The position numbers were made by a program, and so were the translations under genes. Of a DNA stretch of 36,849 nucleotides, positions 32,551 to 36,849 are shown in pieces; within the stretch, counting starts at the first letter, position 1, and every line of letters starts with the position of its first letter. The stretch covers positions 1 to 36,849 of the forward strand of contig WTFW01000080.1 of the NCBI GenBank assembly GCA_011523785.1, read 5' to 3'. The stretch comes from Chloroflexota bacterium (GTDB lineage: Bacteria > Chloroflexota > UBA11872). The notes beneath the pieces were generated by a model that worked only from the letters and a program-made list of their open reading frames with translations, was not told where the DNA came from and ran no database searches.

Positions 32551-33581
32551 CCGAGCGAGTCGTCGCCGTGGAATCCGCCACGGGCGACCAGCCTCTCGAT
32601 CGCGCCCTCCGCCCGCGCGACCTCTCGGACGATGAATTCATCGGCCAGGAAGGCGTCAAGCGCGCCCTGCGCCTCATGATTCAGGCGGCCAAGCAGCGTG
32701 AGGAACCCGTCGACCACATCCTCCTCGGCGGCCCGCCCGGCCTTGGTAAAACCACCCTCGCCCACATCGTCGCCACCGAGATGGGCGGACGCCTCCGCGT
32801 CACGTCCGGCCCCGCCCTCGAACGCCCCGGCGACCTTGCCTCCACCCTCAGCAGCCTCGACGCCGCCGAAGTCCTATTCATCGACGAAATCCACCGCCTC
32901 GGCAAAACCGTCGAGGAAATCCTCTATCCGGCAATGGAGGATTTTGCCCTCGACATTGTCGTCGGGGCCGGCAAGGCTAGTGCCCGCACGTACCGGCTCG
33001 CCCTACCCCATTTCACGGTGATCGGAGCGACCACCAGCGCCGGCTCACTCACGTCCGCACTTCGCGACCGTTTCGGCGCGGTCCATCGCCTCGAGTTCTA
33101 CAGCCCCGAGGAGTGCGCCCGCATCGTCCAACGCTCAGCCGCAATCCTTGACGTCCCCATTACGGACGCGGGCGCCCTCGCCATCGCTCGTCGCTCCCGC
33201 GGCACCGCCCGCGTCTGCAACCGCCTACTCCGACGCGTTCGCGACTTCGCCCAGGTCGAAGCCGACGGCGTCATCACCGACACCGTGGCCGCCCAGGCCC
33301 TCGCCGAGCTCGATGTCGACCACCAGGGCCTTGACGCCATGGACCGCCGCATCCTCTCCACCCTCATGGACGCCTTTGGCGGCGGCCCCGCCGGCCTCCA
33401 GGCCCTCGCCGCCACCCTGGCCGAAGACGTCCCCACCCTCGAGTCCTACTACGAACCCTTCCTCCTCCAGGCCGGCTTCATTGCCCGAACCCCTCGCGGC
33501 CGCGTCGTTACGCGCCTCGCCTACAAACACCTCAACCGCGAACCTCCGCGCACCGCGCCCGAACAAGCCGCGCTGCTCTGA
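32547..33581 (+). CDS. ruvB: Holliday junction branch migration ATPase RuvB
   Basis: AAA+ helicase motor of 344 residues. Walker A is GGPPGLGKT (61-69), Walker B FIDEIHRL (111-118), with [21 protein letters not shown] at the N-terminus and the C-terminal winged helix ending in [17 protein letters not shown]. The sensor-1 region reads [18 protein letters not shown], with Ser and Ala where most RuvB have Arg and Pro. The arginine-finger segment LRDRFG is intact. It overlaps ruvA by 4 bases, and acylphosphatase follows one base after its stop. Confidence 0.97.
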   Translation: MTERVVAVESATGDQPLDRALRPRDLSDDEFIGQEGVKRALRLMIQAAKQREEPVDHILLGGPPGLGKTTLAHIVATEMGGRLRVTSGPALERPGDLASTLSSLDAAEVLFIDEIHRLGKTVEEILYPAMEDFALDIVVGAGKASARTYRLALPHFTVIGATTSAGSLTSALRDRFGAVHRLEFYSPEECARIVQRSAAILDVPITDAGALAIARRSRGTARVCNRLLRRVRDFAQVEADGVITDTVAAQALAELDVDHQGLDAMDRRILSTLMDAFGGGPAGLQALAATLAEDVPTLESYYEPFLLQAGFIARTPRGRVVTRLAYKHLNREPPRTAPEQAALL

Positions 33582-33582
33582 C

Positions 33583-33879
33583 GTGGAATCTGAAGCCACC
33601 GGCGCCCAACGGCTCCACGCAACTGTCCGCGGCCGCGTGCAGGGCGTGGGATTCCGCTTCTTCGTCGCCCGCGCCGGTCGACGCCTCAACCTTCGCGGCC
33701 ATGTCCGCAATCTCCCGGGTGGACGCCGCGTGCAGGTCGTCGCGCAGGGCCCGCGCCCGGCGCTCGACGCGCTCATTCGAGAATTGCGGGCCGGTCCGCC
33801 GCTTGCCATCGTTGAATCGGTTACTGTGGCGTGGGCAGTGCCCGCTGGCGACCTGCCGGCCTTCGCGATTCACGCCTAG
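33583..33879 (+). CDS. Acylphosphatase, GTG start
   Basis: Small enzyme of 98 residues hydrolysing acyl-phosphates. The diagnostic signature GRVQGVGFRFFVARAGRRLNLRGHVRNLPGG has the catalytic Arg in GVGFR and Asn in HVRN. The end matches the beta-alpha-beta fold (VQVVAQGP, VTVAWAVP). The frame is also open upstream inside ruvB, but the only sensible start is GTG 33583, one base after the ruvB stop, so it is translationally linked to the ruv operon. It is followed by the FecR-like gene after 10 bases. Confidence 0.92.
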   Translation: MESEATGAQRLHATVRGRVQGVGFRFFVARAGRRLNLRGHVRNLPGGRRVQVVAQGPRPALDALIRELRAGPPLAIVESVTVAWAVPAGDLPAFAIHA

Positions 33880-33889
33880 GGACCAGGTG

Positions 33890-35131
33890 ATGCAGCGCCT
33901 CCCCAATTCCCAAACGCACACGCGCGAGGTTCTCGTCCCGCCGCGTGAGCGTCACCCTGGCATGCAGGCCTTCGCGTGGTTGTCGTTGTTCGTCGCCGTG
34001 GGCCTGCTGACCGCCGGCATCATCTTCGTGCCGCGCGGCGTTGCCGCCCTCTTCAGCGGGGTCAGCGAGTCCCGTCCCATCACGGCCACCGTGCTGGAAG
34101 GAACCGTCCTCGTCCAACCCCCTGCTACCGCCACCTGGCAGGGCATGACGTCCCGCGCCGAACTCGCCGAGGGCACCCGCCTCCTCACTGACGACCGTTC
34201 CCGAGCCTTTCTTCGCACGCGCGAAGGCTCCACCGTGCTCCTCTACAACGACACCTCACTCGCCGTGCAGCGCATGCAATACGGGCGCTTCAATCCCGCC
34301 CTCCAGGACAGTGTGCTGCGACTCTTTCAGGGGCGCGTCCAGATCGGTGTGGCGCTGCATCCGGCCTCGCCTGACCGGCGGATCAGCCTCTTGGCTGGGC
34401 AGGGCCGCTTGGACCTCTCAACCGGCACCTATCGGATTGAGATGGAACCCGACGGCGCCGTCCACCTGAGCGTGCGGCAGGGCGCTGCCCTGGTTTGGCT
34501 CGGCAGTCGCGTCCTGGAAGCCCCCGCCGGCCGGCGCGTCGTGCTGCAGTCCGACGGAGTCATCCTGGGCCCTCTCCCGCTTGAGCGGGATCTTCTCCGT
34601 GATCCCCTGCTCGAACGTCTGACTGACGGAACCGCCTGGACCGCATTCGTCGTCACCGAGGCCGGAACGTCTGGCACCGTAACGCCCCAGTCGACGGCTG
34701 TCTGGTTCGAACGCCACACCTCCGACGGAAGCACCGACCGCCACGGTGAAAGCGGCATCGTTCAGGATCTGGATCGCGACGTTCGCGATTATGTCAATCT
34801 GAGTCTGCGCGCCGACGTTCGTACCGATCGTCAAACTCTTTCCGGCGGCGGCACCGCCGGCACCGAGTACCCCCTGATGCTGCGTCTCACCTACCTCGAT
34901 GCCGAAGGGCGCGAGCAAATCTGGGCCACCGGCTTCTATCACCAAAACGACGCCGGCCTAAGCGTCAAACTTGGGCGCAACATCCCGGCCGGTGAGTGGA
35001 TCACGTTCGACCACCCCACGCTACTCCAGGAAATCCGACCCGCGCCCGTTCGCCTCCGGCGGATTGAAGTCCTCGGCAGCGGCTGGGAGTACCGTTCCGC
35101 CGTGCGCCGTGTGGAGCTCACCGGCTATTAG
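33890..35131 (+). CDS. FecR-like membrane-anchored protein with C-terminal beta domain
   Basis: Protein of 413 residues from ATG 33890. A polar N-terminus (1-25) is followed by one transmembrane helix (about 26-48, AFAWLSLFVAVGLLTAGIIFV), then an exported beta-rich region beginning ITATVLEGTVLVQPPATATWQGM and continuing LAEGTRLLTDDRSRAFLRTREGSTVLLYNDTSLAV. This is the FecR pattern, in which repeated strands surround a GTRLxT-type motif. The C-terminal third (about 290-410) looks like a jelly-roll carbohydrate-binding fold (VNLSLRADVRT, PLMLRLTYLDAEG, VRLRRIEVLGSGWEYRSAVRRVEL). There is no adjacent FecI sigma factor or FecA receptor, so the usual Fec signalling role is not supported. Function unknown; envelope sensing or surface-polysaccharide binding are guesses. 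Confidence 0.82.
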   Translation: MQRLPNSQTHTREVLVPPRERHPGMQAFAWLSLFVAVGLLTAGIIFVPRGVAALFSGVSESRPITATVLEGTVLVQPPATATWQGMTSRAELAEGTRLLTDDRSRAFLRTREGSTVLLYNDTSLAVQRMQYGRFNPALQDSVLRLFQGRVQIGVALHPASPDRRISLLAGQGRLDLSTGTYRIEMEPDGAVHLSVRQGAALVWLGSRVLEAPAGRRVVLQSDGVILGPLPLERDLLRDPLLERLTDGTAWTAFVVTEAGTSGTVTPQSTAVWFERHTSDGSTDRHGESGIVQDLDRDVRDYVNLSLRADVRTDRQTLSGGGTAGTEYPLMLRLTYLDAEGREQIWATGFYHQNDAGLSVKLGRNIPAGEWITFDHPTLLQEIRPAPVRLRRIEVLGSGWEYRSAVRRVELTGY

Positions 35132-35510
35132 TCCCGCCAGTCCACGCCTCGCGGCCGGTGTGGACGCCATTGAAATCGCTCGCATCCAGGCCGCCCTCAA
35201 CCGCTTCGGCGACCGGTTCCTGCGCCGCATCTACACCGAGCGCGAACAGCGCTATTGTCGCGGCCGCGCCGAAGAACTCGCCGCCCGCTTTGCCGGCAAG
35301 GAAGCCATCTCCAAGGCGTTAGGCACCGGGATGCGCGGCGTCTTGTGGCGCGAACTTGAGGTCTTGAACGACCGACGCGGCAAACCCACCGTGCACCTCC
35401 ACGGCGCCGCCGCAGCTCGCGCCCGAGAGCTGGGCCTTACGTCCTTTGAAATCAGCCTCACCCACAGCCGTGAACTCGCCATCGCCTTCGTCGTCGCCAC
35501 GGCGGACTGA
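35109..35510 (+). CDS. acpS: Holo-[acyl-carrier-protein] synthase
   Basis: 4'-phosphopantetheinyl transferase that activates acyl carrier protein for fatty acid synthesis. The AcpS motifs are GVDAIEIARI with the Mg-binding Asp, FLRRIYTEREQRYC, RFAGKEAISKALGTG with the catalytic Glu-Lys region, VLNDRRGKPTVHL and the final SLTHSRELAIAFVV. The frame is open far upstream inside the FecR-like gene, so the start is not obvious. GTG 35109 (133 residues, 23-base overlap with the FecR-like gene) keeps the first strand LAAGVD. GTG 35160 would lose that strand. An ATT at 35127 overlapping the previous stop is also possible. No ATG exists in the useful range. Confidence 0.9.
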   Translation: MWSSPAISPASPRLAAGVDAIEIARIQAALNRFGDRFLRRIYTEREQRYCRGRAEELAARFAGKEAISKALGTGMRGVLWRELEVLNDRRGKPTVHLHGAAAARARELGLTSFEISLTHSRELAIAFVVATAD

Positions 35511-35515
35511 TCAGA

Positions 35516-36849
35516 ATGATCGGAGCACGCGGCGTGGGATCAAGTCCGGCCTTCAATCGCATCGTTGACACGGCCGAGATGCGCGCCCTAGAAGCCCAGG
35601 CGCCCCAGGGCGTCGATCTCATGCAGAACGCCGGTCATGCAATCGCCGAGGCCATTCTTCGGCGCATGGGATCCCTGGGCGCTCGCACCGTCGTCGTCCT
35701 GGTTGGCCCTGGCGACAACGGTGGCGATGCCCTCATCGCCGCCGCTCGCCTCGCCGCCACCGGCGCGCGCGTTACCGCCTGGGCCTCCCGGCAGCGCCCC
35801 AACGACCCGCTCGTCGCGGCCGCATCCACACGCGGCGTGCGCTGGCGCGTCTGGAGCGCCGACGCCCGTCCGCTCATTGATGACATACACCGAGCGTCCT
35901 GCCTGCTGGACGGACTCCTTGGCATCGGCAGCAGCCCGCCGCTGCGCGGTCCCGTTGCCGACATCCTGGCCGCCCTGCCCGATGTGCGCGGGCAGACGCG
36001 CATCGCCGTCGACATTCCAAGCGGTATCGACGCCGACACCGGCGCCGCCGACCCCGCATCCTTCCGCGCGCACCTCACCCTCGCCACGGGTCCCATAAAG
36101 ATCGGCGCGCTGCTGCATTCCGCCATCCAGTTCGCCGGCCGCCAGATCGCGTTGGATATCGGCCTTCCCGCCTCCGCCTACGCGGCGCTGCCAACCTCAC
36201 GCATCAACGCCCGCTCCGTGCGCCGCCTGCAGCCCGCGCGTCCGCTGGATGGTCACAAAGGCACCTTCGGACGGCTGGCCATCGTGGCCGGCTCGTTGCG
36301 CTACCGTGGCGCCGCCGCCTTGGCCACCGTCGCGGCATTGCGTGCCGGTGCCGGTCTCGTCACCCTGGCGTCGGTCGAACCCGCGTGCGCCGCCACCGCC
36401 GCGCGTGCGCCCGCCGCCACCTTCGTTCCGGTGTCAGCCTCGCCGTCAGGCCAGGTCGAAGTCTCTGCCGCCGTCGTCTCCGCATCGCTTGCTGGACCCT
36501 CCGCCCTGCTGCTCGGTCCCGGCCTGGGCCGCAGCGACCCAAGCGATGCCCTCATCTACGGCCTGATCGACAAGCTGCCGGACACTCCAACTGTCATCGA
36601 TGCCGATGGCCTCAACGCCCTATCCGACCAACCCAAACTCCTGGCCACCCTCGGCCCTCGCTTCGTCCTCACCCCGCATCCCGGCGAACTCGCGCGGCTA
36701 CGGCGCCTGCCCTCACCGCCCGAAGGCCGTCAACGCCTCGCGGCGGCCCACGACCTCGCTACACAAACCCAGGCCACCGTCGTGGCCAAGGGCTCTCCAA
36801 CCTTCGTCTGCGCTGGCGACCGCGTATGGATCCTCGCCCGACCCAACCC
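35516..36849 (+). CDS. nnr: Bifunctional NAD(P)H-hydrate repair enzyme (epimerase + ADP/ATP-dependent dehydratase), 3' end cut by window
   Basis: Fusion of the YjeF_N epimerase and YjeF_C dehydratase that repairs damaged NAD(P)H hydrates. 444 codons are visible before the window ends, so the C-terminus is missing. The epimerase part has RIVDTAEMRALEAQA, VVLVGPGDNGGDALIAAARLA and VDIPSGIDADTG. The dehydratase part begins HKGTFGRLAIVAGSLRYRGAAALATVAALRAGAGLVTLAS and continues LLLGPGLGRSD, VIDADGLNAL, VLTPHPGELARL and VVAKGSPTFV. It starts at ATG 35516, 5 bases after acpS. The acpS-nnr pairing is widespread in bacteria and supports both calls. Confidence 0.96.
   Translation, partial: MIGARGVGSSPAFNRIVDTAEMRALEAQAPQGVDLMQNAGHAIAEAILRRMGSLGARTVVVLVGPGDNGGDALIAAARLAATGARVTAWASRQRPNDPLVAAASTRGVRWRVWSADARPLIDDIHRASCLLDGLLGIGSSPPLRGPVADILAALPDVRGQTRIAVDIPSGIDADTGAADPASFRAHLTLATGPIKIGALLHSAIQFAGRQIALDIGLPASAYAALPTSRINARSVRRLQPARPLDGHKGTFGRLAIVAGSLRYRGAAALATVAALRAGAGLVTLASVEPACAATAARAPAATFVPVSASPSGQVEVSAAVVSASLAGPSALLLGPGLGRSDPSDALIYGLIDKLPDTPTVIDADGLNALSDQPKLLATLGPRFVLTPHPGELARLRRLPSPPEGRQRLAAAHDLATQTQATVVAKGSPTFVCAGDRVWILARPN

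Noticed and set aside
1-36849. CRISPR arrays, insertion sequences, prophage genes or integrase/attachment sites
   Set aside because: I looked for regularly spaced repeats, transposase motifs and phage genes and saw none. The only tandem repeat is the three-copy element at 4049-4240, without unique spacers of constant size.

Overview
The window is one contiguous piece of a GC-rich bacterial chromosome with closely packed genes and short intergenic gaps. No phage, plasmid, insertion-sequence or CRISPR signatures were seen. Gene content suggests a member of the Chloroflexota, possibly SAR202/Dehalococcoidia-like. The grounds are the MoxR-DUF58-DUF4129 cluster, the DUF3105 protein, the YebC-RuvC-RuvA-RuvB order, the large PP2C-like/propeller membrane protein and the non-ATG starts. 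This assignment is inference from gene content; no phylogenetic marker was compared.

Layout. Positions 1-6580 (minus strand) hold a lipoprotein HtrA protease, a MoxR AAA+ ATPase, a DUF58 protein, a multi-pass DUF4129 membrane protein and the replication-fork ATPase RarA (cut by the window edge). A 367-base gap with a threefold degenerate repeat and a perfect hairpin splits moxR from DUF58. Positions 6605-7821 (plus) hold a small unknown gene overlapping nadC, preceded by a perfect dyad. Positions 7855-9417 (minus) hold a second moxR and an O6-alkylguanine-DNA alkyltransferase. A tRNA-Gly(CCC) lies at 9575-9645. Next come a large pseudo-PP2C/propeller protein (minus), then infC, an unknown gene and aspS (plus). 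Positions 15347-21642 (minus) hold an alpha/beta hydrolase, a MazF-type toxin-antitoxin pair, a two-gene heterodimeric ABC exporter and an AI-2E-family permease. UvrC (plus) follows. Positions 23711-28427 (minus) hold a CBS-domain protein with an ArsB/P-protein-like ion transporter, a nucleoside-phosphorylase-like protein with an unknown partner, and two membrane-anchored small proteins, one of them DUF3105. The last 8 kb is mostly plus strand: gnd, yebC, ruvC-ruvA-ruvB, acylphosphatase, a FecR-like protein, acpS and the bifunctional NAD(P)H-hydrate repair enzyme (cut at the window end).

Functionally the window is mainly housekeeping. It has DNA repair and recombination (RarA, Ogt-type transferase, UvrC, RuvABC), translation (IF-3, AspRS, tRNA-Gly, YebC), cofactor metabolism (NadC, AcpS, Nnr) and envelope quality control or assembly (HtrA, MoxR/DUF58/DUF4129). 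I found no convincing wholly new system. The best second looks are the PP2C-fold protein without its metal-binding aspartates, the ABC exporter with one degenerate ATP site and no canonical start for its first subunit, the non-AUG infC start, the repeat/hairpin inside the moxR-DUF58 cluster, the dyad before the unknown-nadC pair, and the orphan moxR coupled to a DNA-alkylation repair gene.
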